DNA from: Mageeibacillus sp. UBA1193
Lineage (GTDB): Bacteria > Bacillota > Clostridia > Saccharofermentanales > Saccharofermentanaceae
Assembly (NCBI GenBank): GCA_002310155.1
Contig: DBYF01000016.1
Location: forward strand, 1 to 17,991
Reading direction: 5' to 3'
Length of the DNA: 17,991 nt
How positions within the stretch are numbered: position 1 is the first letter of the stretch; every line of letters starts with the position of its first letter. The notes under the pieces are model-generated. The model was given only the letters and a program-made list of their open reading frames with translations. It ran no database searches and was not told the origin of the DNA. Shown in pieces: positions 1 through 7,422 of the stretch. The position numbers and the translations under genes are program-made.

Positions 1-254
1 AGTCCGCCGGAGTTCTTTCTGTCGAGATCCCAGGAAGAACCTGTTCCCAGGTGGTCCATGAGGGACTTATACTTCGTGTAAGTGTGGATACCGATATTCT
101 TGATTCCGGAGTTCACCATATTCGACAGCATATAGTCGATGATACGGTATCTTCCTCCAAAAGGAATCGCGGAGAGAGCTCTCGGCTTTGAAAGCTCGCC
201 GAGCGTAATCTTCTTATTATCACCAAGGATCAAACCCATTGCATCAATAAACAT
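1..254 (-). CDS. glgD: GlgD, glucose-1-phosphate adenylyltransferase-like subunit (N-terminal part; cut by window edge)
   Basis: Only the first 84 codons are present; the rest lies beyond position 1. The protein opens MFIDAMGLIL and has PFGGRYRIIDYMLSNMVNSG at about residues 31-50, the nucleotidyltransferase fold shared with GlgC. The glycine-rich pyrophosphorylase signature (GGxGxRLxxLT) that GlgC has at residues 13-23 is replaced here by LGDNKKITLGEL. That is typical of GlgD, the poorly active partner that in Firmicutes forms a hetero-oligomer with GlgC and boosts its activity. The start at 254 follows GGAGG with 8-nt spacing; a second in-frame ATG at 244 lacks such a site. The gene starts 23 nt after the glgC stop, so it is the third gene of the glgB-glgC-glgD operon. 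The identification is firm; the C-terminal beta-helix cannot be checked here. Confidence 0.9.
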   Translation of the reverse strand, partial: MFIDAMGLILGDNKKITLGELSKPRALSAIPFGGRYRIIDYMLSNMVNSGIKNIGIHTYTKYKSLMDHLGTGSSWDLDRKNSGG

Positions 255-277
255 TCTTTATTCCTCCCAACTTCCGA

Positions 278-1540
278 TCATACCCGAAAGACTTCTTCGA
301 TGACACTGTCTTTCGCTGATACACGAATATCTTTGTCCACCTGGCAATTGGCGGGGATCACGGCACCATCCTTGATCTTCAGGCCACCCTCGATGACAAC
401 GATACCTTCCTGGCAGATCTTCTCATTCAGATACGGGCTCTTACCCTTGACGTCAGAACCGGCCTTTACGTTCTCACCAATGATCGTGCCGGAAGCAACG
501 ATACAGCGGTTAAGATGAGCACCGGCTTTTACTGTTACACCCGGGAAAAGTACACAGTCCTTAACGACCGCGCCCTTCTCTACGGTAACGGAGTTGGAAA
601 GTACGGAGTGCTGGACAGATCCGAAGATCTGGCAGCCATCGGTCAGCGCAGAACCTCTTACCTCAGCGCCATCGCCCAGGAACTGGGAAGGCTTGACCGG
701 GTTTCTGCTGTAGATTCTCCAGGAACGGTCGATGAGATTGATCTCATGCGGACGGTCCAGGATATCCATATTGGATTCCCACAGAGAGGAGATCGTTCCA
801 ACATCCTTCCAGTAACCGGAGAAGCGGTATGCGCAGAGCTTGCTTCCCTGCTCGAGGAGCATCGGAACGATGTTCTTACCGAAGTCATTGTTCGACTTAG
901 GATCTTCTTCGTCCTTGACGAGTGCTTTTCTAAGAACTTCCCAGGTAAAGATATAAACACCCATGGAAGCGAGGTTGCTCTCAGGCTTTGCAGGTTTCTC
1001 AACAAACTCCGTGATCACATCGGTTCCCTCTTTGGTATTGAGGATACCGAAACGGGAAGCCTCTTCCCACGGAACTTCGAGTACTGCAAGTGTCGCGTCA
1101 GCTTCATTCTCGATATGCTGTCGGAGCATCTCGGCGTAGTTCATCTTATAGATGTGGTCACCGGAGAGGATCAGCACGTACTTCGGTTCGCAGTCATCAA
1201 TAAAATCACGGTTCTGGTAGATCGCGTTCGCTGTGCCCTTATACCAGTCACTCTTTCCTGTCTTCTGAAAAGGCGGAAGGATAAAAGCACCACCGTTGTT
1301 ACGGTCGAGATCCCACGGATGACCGTTTCCGATGTAAGTATTCAGCGCCAGAGGCTGATACTGTGTCAGTACACCAACTGTTTCAATTCCTGAGTTTGCG
1401 CAATTGGAGAGCGGGAAATCGATGATACGATATCGGCTTCCGAATGGAACGGCCGGCTTAGCAATATTCTTTGTCAGCACGCCCAGTCTGGAACCTTGTC
1501 CACCTGCCAAAATCATTGCGACTACTTGCGCTTTCGCCAT
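278..1540 (-). CDS. glgC: GlgC, glucose-1-phosphate adenylyltransferase (ADP-glucose pyrophosphorylase)
   Basis: Cytosolic enzyme making ADP-glucose from ATP and glucose-1-phosphate, the committed step of bacterial glycogen synthesis. It has 420 residues, normal for the family. Visible motifs: the nucleotide-binding signature GGQGSRLGVLTKNIAKPA (13-30), PFGSRYRIIDFPLSN (32-46), the metal/catalytic region SGDHIYKMNY (126-135, Asp128), EFVEKP (178-183), and SGYWKDVGT before the C-terminal repeats. The last ~120 residues have the repeating hydrophobic pattern of a left-handed beta-helix (for example GAVVKDCVLFPGV). The start ATG follows GGAGG with 8-nt spacing. It lies 26 nt downstream of glgB and 23 nt upstream of glgD, with no promoter seen in either gap, so co-transcription is likely. 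All expected catalytic segments are present, unlike in the neighbouring GlgD. Confidence 0.97.
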   Translation of the reverse strand: MAKAQVVAMILAGGQGSRLGVLTKNIAKPAVPFGSRYRIIDFPLSNCANSGIETVGVLTQYQPLALNTYIGNGHPWDLDRNNGGAFILPPFQKTGKSDWYKGTANAIYQNRDFIDDCEPKYVLILSGDHIYKMNYAEMLRQHIENEADATLAVLEVPWEEASRFGILNTKEGTDVITEFVEKPAKPESNLASMGVYIFTWEVLRKALVKDEEDPKSNNDFGKNIVPMLLEQGSKLCAYRFSGYWKDVGTISSLWESNMDILDRPHEINLIDRSWRIYSRNPVKPSQFLGDGAEVRGSALTDGCQIFGSVQHSVLSNSVTVEKGAVVKDCVLFPGVTVKAGAHLNRCIVASGTIIGENVKAGSDVKGKSPYLNEKICQEGIVVIEGGLKIKDGAVIPANCQVDKDIRVSAKDSVIEEVFRV

Positions 1541-1566
1541 AATGAGAACCTCCGTTTATATAATCT

Positions 1567-3639
1567 CTATTTTTTCTTCGTTGTTTTCGTTGTCTTAGAG
1601 GACTTAGCAGCAGTTGTCTTCTTTGCAGAAGATGCGGCCTTGGTACTCTTCGCAGCTGTGGTCTTCGTGGACTTAGCGGGAGCCTTGGTGCTCTTGGCGG
1701 AAGCCTTCGTAGACTTCGCTGTCTTTGCTGCCGGCTTCTCTGCCGCTTTCTTCGCAGAAGACGGTTTTACTCTCTGGAAGTAGATACCACCGAGCGGCGG
1801 AAGGTTCACGGAGATATGGCACGGCTTACCGTTCCATCCCTCTTCGACAGCCTTGAATGTACCCTTGCTGTCGGTGCCGTCCGGATAACCGGATCCGCCG
1901 TACTTCATGTCATCTGTATTCATCAGGATCTTATATCTGCCGCTCTCGGTCACGCCGATGTTGTAGTTCTCCAGCGGGACCGGAACCATGTTGAGTGCCA
2001 CGTAGATATCTTCCTGATTGGCCACGCCCTTACGCTTGAAAACAAATACATTGTTCTTGACGTCAGAAGCATCGACCCATTCAAAACCGCCCCAGGAATG
2101 ATCGTCCTGCCAGAACTGCGGATTCTTGATGTAGAAATGATTGAGGTCAGCCACATAATCCTGAAGGAGTTTATGGGATTCATACTGGAGCATGAACCAC
2201 TCGAGCTGCTCATAGAATCTCCACTCGATAAACTGACCGAACTCGGCGCCCATGAAGTTAAGCTTCGCACCCGGATGCGCCATCATGTACATGAACATCA
2301 GTCGGAGGTTTGCGAACTTTCTCCATGTATCGCCCGGCATCTTGTCGATCAGACTCTTCTTCCCGTGAACGACTTCGTCATGGGAAAGGCTCAGGATAAA
2401 GTTCTCCGAGAAAGCATACATCATGGAGAAACAGAACTGGTCGTGATGCCATTCTCTCGCATAGGAATCTGTCTGGAAATAATCCAGTGTATCGTGCATC
2501 CAGCCCATGTTCCACTTATGTGTGAATCCGAGACCACCGTCCGATACCGGATGGGAAACCTTCGGCCATGCGGTGGACTCTTCTGCGATCATCATGACGT
2601 ACGGATAATTCTCCGACATGATCGTATTGAGATTGCGGATAAAATCGATCGCCTCAAGGTTATCGGTTCCGCCATAGATATTCGGGATATATTCAGTCCT
2701 GCCGTAATCTCTGTAGAGCATACTGGAAACAGCGTCCATACGGATACCGTCGAGGTGGAACTCCTCGATCCAGAAAACGGCATTACTGATCAGGAAGGAC
2801 TGTACTTCTGCTTTCGCATAGTCAAATACGAATGTGCCCCATTCCTTGTGTTCACCGATACGCGGGTCCTTATACTCATAGCAGGCTGATCCGTCAAAAC
2901 GGACAAGGCCTTCCTGATTCTTCGGGAAGTGTGCCGGAACCCAGTCGAGGATAATGGAGATACCATTCTTATGCAGATGGTCAACAAAGAACTTAAAGTC
3001 AGCAGGTGTTCCGAAACGGCTGGTAACAGCGTAATAGCAGATTACCTGATAGCCCCAGGAATCATCGAGCGGATGCTCGAGAACCGGCATAAGTTCTACA
3101 TGGGTGTAACCCATTTTCTTACAGTACTTCGCAAGATCTTTCGCGATTTCTCTGTAGTTCATGAAGTTCCCGTCTTCATGACGTTTCCACGAACCAAGGT
3201 GTACCTCATAGATGGAGATCGGGCGCGGATCGCAGGCATGACCACGCTTACTTGTGAATGCCTCATCATGCCATGTATAGTCATTCGGATCATAAAGGAT
3301 CGAAGCATCAGCAGGTCTCGTCTCACAGTGTCTGGCATACGGATCGACCTTATTGACTTCGACTCCATCCGCACCATATACGTGGTATTTATATCTGTCC
3401 CACTGCTTCGCTCCGGCGATATAACCTTCCCAGATACCCGAGTCGCCGATCTTATAGAGATAGTACGCTTCGGGGTTCCAGTCGTTAAAGTCACCTACGA
3501 CACTGACAGCCTTCGCATTCGGCGCCCAGACACGGAAAAGGAAGCCCTTCTCACCGTCCGGTTTCGTATAGGGTCTGGAACCGAGATAGTTATAACTCTT
3601 GTAGTCCTTTCCCGTATTGAAAAGATACGCTTGATCCAT
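1567..3639 (-). CDS. glgB: GlgB, 1,4-alpha-glucan branching enzyme with a basic low-complexity C-terminal tail
   Basis: Branching enzyme of family GH13 that cuts alpha-1,4-glucan and re-joins it through alpha-1,6 links. The protein has 690 residues. An N-terminal CBM48-like segment (about 30-110, FRVWAPNAKAVSVVGDFNDW) precedes the TIM barrel, which shows the four GH13 regions: DWVPAHFP (232-239), DGIRMDAV (297-304, nucleophile Asp302), IAEES (351-355, acid Glu) and SHDEVVHGK (419-427, Asp421). The C-terminal beta domain ends near GGIYFQRV, and a 66-residue tail of almost only K, T, A and S follows. I chose the ATG at 3639 because AGGAG lies 7 nt upstream; an in-frame ATG 36 nt further upstream would only add a short leader peptide. 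It is first in the glgB-glgC-glgD operon. Assignment is very sure; the tail's role is unknown. Confidence 0.96.
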   Translation of the reverse strand: MDQAYLFNTGKDYKSYNYLGSRPYTKPDGEKGFLFRVWAPNAKAVSVVGDFNDWNPEAYYLYKIGDSGIWEGYIAGAKQWDRYKYHVYGADGVEVNKVDPYARHCETRPADASILYDPNDYTWHDEAFTSKRGHACDPRPISIYEVHLGSWKRHEDGNFMNYREIAKDLAKYCKKMGYTHVELMPVLEHPLDDSWGYQVICYYAVTSRFGTPADFKFFVDHLHKNGISIILDWVPAHFPKNQEGLVRFDGSACYEYKDPRIGEHKEWGTFVFDYAKAEVQSFLISNAVFWIEEFHLDGIRMDAVSSMLYRDYGRTEYIPNIYGGTDNLEAIDFIRNLNTIMSENYPYVMMIAEESTAWPKVSHPVSDGGLGFTHKWNMGWMHDTLDYFQTDSYAREWHHDQFCFSMMYAFSENFILSLSHDEVVHGKKSLIDKMPGDTWRKFANLRLMFMYMMAHPGAKLNFMGAEFGQFIEWRFYEQLEWFMLQYESHKLLQDYVADLNHFYIKNPQFWQDDHSWGGFEWVDASDVKNNVFVFKRKGVANQEDIYVALNMVPVPLENYNIGVTESGRYKILMNTDDMKYGGSGYPDGTDSKGTFKAVEEGWNGKPCHISVNLPPLGGIYFQRVKPSSAKKAAEKPAAKTAKSTKASAKSTKAPAKSTKTTAAKSTKAASSAKKTTAAKSSKTTKTTKKK
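1570..1767 (-). repeat. Degenerate Lys/Thr/Ala/Ser repeat tract encoding the GlgB tail
   Basis: These 198 bases encode residues 625-690 of GlgB. The tract is built from loose repeats around K-S-T-K and A-A-K, and ends K-T-T-K-K-K. The reading frame is open and continuous with the enzyme and ends in a TAA, so this is a translated tail, not a frameshift artefact visible here. Composition resembles histone H1-like or AlgP-like tails, but that is a resemblance of composition only. Confidence 0.85.
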
Positions 3640-3646
3640 GTAATAT

Positions 3647-3651
3647 CTCCT
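3647..3651 (-). promoter_or_regulatory. Ribosome binding site that sets the glgB start
   Basis: AGGAG on the minus strand, 7 nt before the ATG at 3639. The upstream in-frame ATG at 3675 has no comparable site at the right distance, so the shorter 690-residue GlgB is preferred. Confidence 0.8.
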
Positions 3652-3692
3652 ACTCGCATGGGCATAAGAGCCCACATTTCTTCATTTCATAT

Positions 3693-3721
3693 ATTATAAA
3701 TCAAGCTTGAGAAAGTTTCTA
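3693..3721 (-). promoter_or_regulatory. Probable sigma-A-type promoter of the glg operon
   Basis: Minus strand: -35 TAGAAA (3716-3721), 17-nt spacer, -10 TATAAT (3693-3698). The -10 box is perfect, the -35 box is 4 of 6. Transcription would begin near 3686, giving a leader of about 45 nt before glgB. It lies just past the terminator of the preceding operon, where a new promoter is expected. Confidence 0.6.
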
Positions 3722-3732
3722 GCATAATTAAC

Positions 3733-3762
3733 AAAAGAGAGCCGATTTCTCGGCTCTCTTTT
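3733..3762 (-). terminator. Rho-independent terminator of the 2-oxoacid oxidoreductase operon
   Basis: A perfect 13-bp stem (3733-3745 with 3750-3762) with a 4-nt loop; the minus-strand copy ends in a run of T. It lies 88 nt past the stop of the gamma subunit gene and just before the glgB promoter. The A/T ends are symmetric, so it could also stop plus-strand transcripts. Confidence 0.85.
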
Positions 3763-3850
3763 ATAACATGTCACAATTCTTTCCCTTAAAATCAACTAAT
3801 ATAGGGATTTGTTAAAATTTTGTTAACTCCTCAATCGGTTAAGCTCAAAC

Positions 3851-4393
3851 TCACTGTTTAGCGAACTCTGCGCCCTTATCGAATGCATTGAGGTTGTTCG
3901 GGATCATGTGATGTCTTCTCTCCGGAAGAACGTCGTAGAGTGCTTTTTCAAAGGAATCTCTGGTAAAAGCACCGGTCGCCGCGGATACGCATCCGAGAAG
4001 AACGATGGTCGCGTAAGCCATGGAACCGAGTTCAGAAGCGATCTCGGAAGAGTTGATCGGGATGAAGCGGATATCTGTACGCTTCGGAGCAACCTTAACA
4101 AGCGAAGAGTCAATGATGATGATTCCGCCCGGCTTCAGAGTATCTTCGAACTTCTCGAGAGACGGCTGGTTCAGTGCGATAAGAACATCCGGCTCATTGA
4201 TAACAGGAGATCCGATCGGCTCATCGGAGATAACAACGGAGCAGTTAGCTGTACCGCCACGCATTTCCGGACCGTAGGACGGGAACCAGGAAACCTCTTT
4301 ACCCTCGATCAGAGCAGACTCTGCAGCCATCTTACCAGCGGAAAGAACGCCCTGGCCACCGAATCCGGCAAGAATAATAGAAAAATCGATCAT
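3851..4393 (-). CDS. 2-oxoacid:ferredoxin oxidoreductase, gamma subunit
   Basis: The protein has 180 residues and belongs to the pyruvate/ketoisovalerate oxidoreductase gamma domain family. It opens with the glycine-rich GFGGQGV (10-16), followed by SYGPEMRGGTANCSVVIS (39-56), both hallmarks of the gamma subunit. With the three genes upstream it forms the CoA-dependent enzyme that oxidatively decarboxylates a 2-oxoacid, passing electrons to ferredoxin. The start at 4393 follows GGAGG with 9-nt spacing and lies only 4 nt after the stop of the TPP-binding subunit; an open frame continues upstream in that gene but is a shadow. It is the last gene of the operon, followed by a strong terminator. 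Substrate (2-oxoglutarate, 2-oxoisovalerate or other) cannot be told from this subunit. korC or porC would be alternative names. Confidence 0.92.
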   Translation of the reverse strand: MIDFSIILAGFGGQGVLSAGKMAAESALIEGKEVSWFPSYGPEMRGGTANCSVVISDEPIGSPVINEPDVLIALNQPSLEKFEDTLKPGGIIIIDSSLVKVAPKRTDIRFIPINSSEIASELGSMAYATIVLLGCVSAATGAFTRDSFEKALYDVLPERRHHMIPNNLNAFDKGAEFAKQ

Positions 4394-4397
4394 ATCA

Positions 4398-5144
4398 TTA
4401 CACCTCCAGATCCTTGCCCTTGAAGACGCCCAGCGGATACTGCGGAACCATCTTCTCTTTGCACCACTCCAGAGCTTCGATCGGCTCTTTGCCCCAGTTA
4501 GTCGGGCATGTGGAGAGGAACTCGACCATCGCGAAACCGAGGCCTGCCTGCTGAACGCGGAATGCCTTTGCGATCGCCTTCTTAGCTTCCTGAATGTGCT
4601 TGTAGTCAAAGAGTGCTACACGCTCGATGTAAACCGCACCGGTAAGTGTGGAGAGCATCTCACTGACGTTGATCGGATAACCACGTGTCTCAGCGTCACG
4701 ACCCAGCGGAGAGGTTGTTGTAACCTGACCGAGAAGTGTGGTCGGAGCCATCTGACCGGAAGTCATACCGTAAACAGCGTTGTTTACGAAGAATGTGCAG
4801 ATCTTCTCACCACGTGCTGCGGCATGAACGATCTCTGCAGTACCGATGGAAGCGAGGTCACCGTCACCCTGATAAGTGAAGACCATTTCTTCCGGCTTGC
4901 AGCGCTTGATACCTGTAGCTACGGCCGGAGCACGACCATGAGCTGCCTGTACCATATCGCAGGAAAAATAATCATAGTTGTTATATGTGCATCCTACAGA
5001 TGCGACACCGATGGTCTTGTCGAGGATATCCATCTCCTCCATTACTTCCGCGATCAGGCGGTGAATGATACCGTGCATGCAACCCGGGCAGTAATGGAAC
5101 GGCTTATCTGTCAGACCTTTTGTTTTCTGAAATACAACTGCCAT
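4398..5144 (-). CDS. vorA: 2-oxoacid:ferredoxin oxidoreductase, TPP-binding beta subunit
   Basis: This 248-residue subunit holds thiamine pyrophosphate. The TPP motif is clear: GDGD at 93-96 and NN at 121-122, separated by about 25 residues. Cys19 and Cys22 in CPGC, with further cysteines at 52, 62, 82 and 116, suit a [4Fe-4S]-containing beta subunit, though which ones bind a cluster is not certain. The start follows a GGGGGAG-type site and overlaps closely with the alpha gene: one base separates the alpha stop from this ATG. In archaeal ketoisovalerate oxidoreductase, as I recall, VorA is a longer chain carrying both TPP and gamma parts; here they are two genes. The name vorA rests on that comparison; korB is equally defensible. 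Confidence 0.9.
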   Translation of the reverse strand: MAVVFQKTKGLTDKPFHYCPGCMHGIIHRLIAEVMEEMDILDKTIGVASVGCTYNNYDYFSCDMVQAAHGRAPAVATGIKRCKPEEMVFTYQGDGDLASIGTAEIVHAAARGEKICTFFVNNAVYGMTSGQMAPTTLLGQVTTTSPLGRDAETRGYPINVSEMLSTLTGAVYIERVALFDYKHIQEAKKAIAKAFRVQQAGLGFAMVEFLSTCPTNWGKEPIEALEWCKEKMVPQYPLGVFKGKDLEV

Positions 5145-5145
5145 C

Positions 5146-6216
5146 TTACATCTCCCCCTTATGAATCTTTACGATCTCATCCAGGATCTCTTTCTGGGTC
5201 GGCAGGTTACCACCCATACGACCGTGGAAATAGACCGGCTTCTTGCCGTTAACAGCAAGACGAACGTCTTCGATCATCTGACCGGAAGAAAGCTCAACAT
5301 CGAGGAAGCCCTTAACGCTCGGCATATCAGCAACCTTAGCGATCTCCTTGGTCGGGAAAGGCCACAGTGTGATCGGACGGACCATGCCGACCTTGATGCC
5401 CAGCTCAGCAGCCTGACGGATAACGTTCTTACAGATACGGGAGCATGTGCCGTAAGCTGTGATAACAACTTCAGCATCCTCGCAGTTCATAGTCTCAACG
5501 AGAACTTCCTTCTCTTCTACCTCACGGTACTTCGCCTGAAGCTCTCTGTTCTTAGCCTCGAGGTCATCCGGATCGATGTAGATGGAAGTGATGGTATTGT
5601 GCTTCGCACGGCCATGCATACCTGTGGTTGCCCAAGGCTTAGCGATCTCTTCTGTATCTTCCTTCTCCTTGAAAGCAACAGGCTCCATCATCTGACCGAT
5701 GGTACCGTCACCGAGGATCATAACGAGCATTCTGTACTTATCTGCAAGATCAAAAGCCTTAACTGTCAGCTCATAGAGTTCCTGTACGGAAGCCGGAGCA
5801 ATAACAAGGTTCTTGTAGTCACCATGTCCGCCGCCCTTTGTAGCCTGGAAGTAATCGCTCTGAGACGGGAGGATACCACCGAGACCCGGACCACCACGCA
5901 TGATGTTAACGCAGACTGCCGGAAGCTCAGCGCCGGCAATATAGGAAATACCTTCCTGCTTCAGGGAGATTCCCGGAGAAGAGGAAGAAGTGAGTACTCT
6001 CTCACCTGTTGCTGCCGCACCGTAAACCATGTTGATCGCGGCAACCTCACTCTCGGCCTGTACGAATGTACCGCCGTGCTTAACCATCTCACGAGCCATG
6101 TAGTGCATGACTTCAGTCTGAGGTGTGATCGGGTAACCGAAATAATGACGGCATCCTGCACGGATCGCCGCTTCTGCGATTACCTCATTACCTTTCATCA
6201 ATACTCTTTTTGCCAT
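5146..6216 (-). CDS. vorB: 2-oxoacid:ferredoxin oxidoreductase, alpha subunit (VorB type)
   Basis: The protein has 356 residues, matching the single-chain alpha subunit of VOR/KOR enzymes rather than the long fused pyruvate:ferredoxin oxidoreductase. It begins MAKRVLMKGNEVIAEAAI, and has YPITPQTEV (28-36) followed by an S-rich SSSSPGISLKQEG segment and NIMRGGPGLGG, which are typical of the pyrimidine-binding alpha domain. The C-terminal third (AEVVITAYGTCSR to FLDVELSSGQM) is the transketolase-C-like domain II. The start lies 9 nt after the ferredoxin gene stop, behind GGTGGAG. The N-terminus and the companion small ferredoxin look most like the clostridial family annotated as 3-methyl-2-oxobutanoate dehydrogenase subunit VorB. 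Branched-chain 2-oxoacids are therefore my first guess for substrate, with 2-oxoglutarate as the alternative. Confidence 0.9.
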   Translation of the reverse strand: MAKRVLMKGNEVIAEAAIRAGCRHYFGYPITPQTEVMHYMAREMVKHGGTFVQAESEVAAINMVYGAAATGERVLTSSSSPGISLKQEGISYIAGAELPAVCVNIMRGGPGLGGILPSQSDYFQATKGGGHGDYKNLVIAPASVQELYELTVKAFDLADKYRMLVMILGDGTIGQMMEPVAFKEKEDTEEIAKPWATTGMHGRAKHNTITSIYIDPDDLEAKNRELQAKYREVEEKEVLVETMNCEDAEVVITAYGTCSRICKNVIRQAAELGIKVGMVRPITLWPFPTKEIAKVADMPSVKGFLDVELSSGQMIEDVRLAVNGKKPVYFHGRMGGNLPTQKEILDEIVKIHKGEM

Positions 6217-6225
6217 GTCTCCACC

Positions 6226-6432
6226 TTACCTTTCTACCGTGATCACAGAATCCGGGCACTGGGTAGCGCAGAAAGCGCATCCGACGCACTGGGAAAGATC
6301 GGTACAGGAAGCAGGATGATAGCCTTTGCTGTTCAGACGCTCTTTATCGAGCACGAGGATCTTCTTCGGGCAAGCATATACACACAAGCCGCAGCCCTTA
6401 CACAGATCTTCTTGAAAAGATACTTTAGCCAT
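6226..6432 (-). CDS. vorC: 2-oxoacid oxidoreductase small ferredoxin subunit, 2x[4Fe-4S]
   Basis: A 68-residue ferredoxin-like subunit with two complete cluster motifs: Cys11, 14, 17 and 21 followed by Pro, and Cys49, 52, 55 and 59 followed by Pro. An extra Cys43 lies between them. It would carry electrons from the TPP centre to free ferredoxin. It is the first gene of the four-gene operon, with a near-ideal AGGAGG site 5 nt from the ATG and a promoter about 35-60 nt upstream. Small size, position before the alpha gene and close spacing fit the VorC/KorD delta subunit rather than an independent ferredoxin. Confidence 0.92.
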   Translation of the reverse strand: MAKVSFQEDLCKGCGLCVYACPKKILVLDKERLNSKGYHPASCTDLSQCVGCAFCATQCPDSVITVER

Positions 6433-6465
6433 ATGTTCCTCCTGATATTTTATTGCGTATTATGT

Positions 6466-6493
6466 ATTATAGCCTTTCGCACATATAAATCAA
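6466..6493 (-). promoter_or_regulatory. Promoter of the 2-oxoacid oxidoreductase operon
   Basis: Minus strand: -35 TTGATT (6488-6493), 16-nt spacer, -10 TATAAT (6466-6471). One arm of an 8-bp inverted repeat begins in the -10 box and enters the spacer. The leader before the ferredoxin ATG would be about 27 nt and ends in AGGAGG. Confidence 0.7.
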
Positions 6494-6508
6494 CATGGCA
6501 AAAGGCTA
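6470..6508. repeat. Inverted repeat over the oxidoreductase promoter (candidate operator)
   Basis: TAGCCTTT (6470-6477) and AAAGGCTA (6501-6508) are perfect 8-bp inverted arms with 23 nt between them. The arm centres are 31 bp apart, about three helical turns, so both lie on one DNA face. The left arm overlaps the -10/spacer region and the right arm lies just upstream of -35. No regulator gene is adjacent, so a binding protein is inferred only. Confidence 0.35.
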
Positions 6509-6605
6509 GGAAACTGAACGTTTTGCACTATTCCCAACTTATTCTCTGAAGATTGCAGTTCTATTGTTCAAATGGTACACTCAAAAATATTGGAGGGTTG
6601 GAATA

Positions 6606-7409
6606 ATGGATAATTTGAAGGGGTATAGCTGTCCTAAATGCGCTTCTGCGCTTTCTCTGGATAACGAAAACAAAGAATACTATTGTCTTTCGTGCGGAGC
6701 GCGCTTTCCGCATACGTATTTCGCGTCCACAAACACGCTCAAAGAAGCACGTCTTCTCATGCAGGCCGGTCAATTCAAAGATGCGGAGGGCATAATCCAG
6801 AATGTCCTGTCGGAAGAACCGGACAGTTTCGAAGCGCACCGTCTTCGTGTCCTGTGCAAGATGAAGTGGAAGAACATGCAGCCCCTTACCACAAATAAAC
6901 CTCTCCATGGTGCGCACGAACCGGAAGTAACCAAAGCTATTCAGGAAGCATATAATGCCGTTCCTTCGGATAAGAAGCCGTACTTTCAGATGCTGCAGGA
7001 GCTCATCGATATTGAACCCGAATACGAGGCCAGACTTGCCGAAAAAAATAATATCGACAAGATCATTTTTGAGAAAAGAACGGACCTGATCGGTCTCCAT
7101 CACAACCAGACTATTGTGACTACGACAGTCGTTCTGATCACGATCATCACTATGAGCGCATCTCTGCTCGGAAATCTAGCACATGAAACAAAAGGTATGC
7201 TGATGGTATTGATCGTCGGATACATATTCACCTTTATCGTCTGGCTGATCATGACCATTTCAGTACATGTTGCCAGAGGACCATTACGAGAAGAGATAAG
7301 TAAACTGGAAGAAGAAAACAAGATCATTACTGGAAGATTCAACGAAGTTGACGCAAAAGTCAAATCATACAAAGAAGGTATTTCGGCGATGGATCCGGAT
7401 ATCAAGTGA
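6606..7409 (+). CDS. Zinc-ribbon / helical-repeat membrane protein of unknown function (paralogue 1)
   Basis: I do not recognise a named family. The 267-residue protein has an N-terminal zinc ribbon (Cys9-x2-Cys12 and Cys27-x2-Cys30), then a TPR-like helical hairpin (44-85) with the phrase AGQFKDAEGIIQNVLSEEPD typical of such repeats. After a polar stretch, two hydrophobic membrane segments follow (about 169-190 and 197-221), then a Glu/Lys-rich coiled coil (about 227-258). The start at 6606 follows GGAGGG with 8-nt spacing; an upstream in-frame ATG lacks a site. It is transcribed divergently from the oxidoreductase operon; I see no convincing promoter, only weak TTGCAG-N17-TACACT. The next gene is a clear paralogue of the first ~90 residues, 13 nt downstream, so the pair is one transcription unit. 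A metal-dependent scaffold or sensor at the membrane is a guess. Confidence 0.85.
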   Translation: MDNLKGYSCPKCASALSLDNENKEYYCLSCGARFPHTYFASTNTLKEARLLMQAGQFKDAEGIIQNVLSEEPDSFEAHRLRVLCKMKWKNMQPLTTNKPLHGAHEPEVTKAIQEAYNAVPSDKKPYFQMLQELIDIEPEYEARLAEKNNIDKIIFEKRTDLIGLHHNQTIVTTTVVLITIITMSASLLGNLAHETKGMLMVLIVGYIFTFIVWLIMTISVHVARGPLREEISKLEEENKIITGRFNEVDAKVKSYKEGISAMDPDIK

Positions 7410-7422
7410 AGGAGAACCTGAA

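Noticed and set aside
515..1393. Plus-strand open frame of 292 codons over glgC
   Set aside because: Antisense to all conserved GlgC motifs; no ribosome binding site.
1816..2889. Plus-strand open frame of 357 codons over glgB
   Set aside because: Antisense to the catalytic region of GlgB, no recognisable protein features or start site.
3809..3826. TTGTTAA-AATT-TTGTTAA, resembling a Rex redox-repressor site
   Set aside because: The two halves are direct, not inverted, repeats, and the site lies downstream of the oxidoreductase operon, before its terminator, where no promoter is seen.
5161..6549. Long plus-strand open frame (462 codons) across the oxidoreductase alpha and ferredoxin genes
   Set aside because: It is antisense to two firmly identified genes, has no ribosome binding site, and its residues show no domain; it is a codon-bias shadow.
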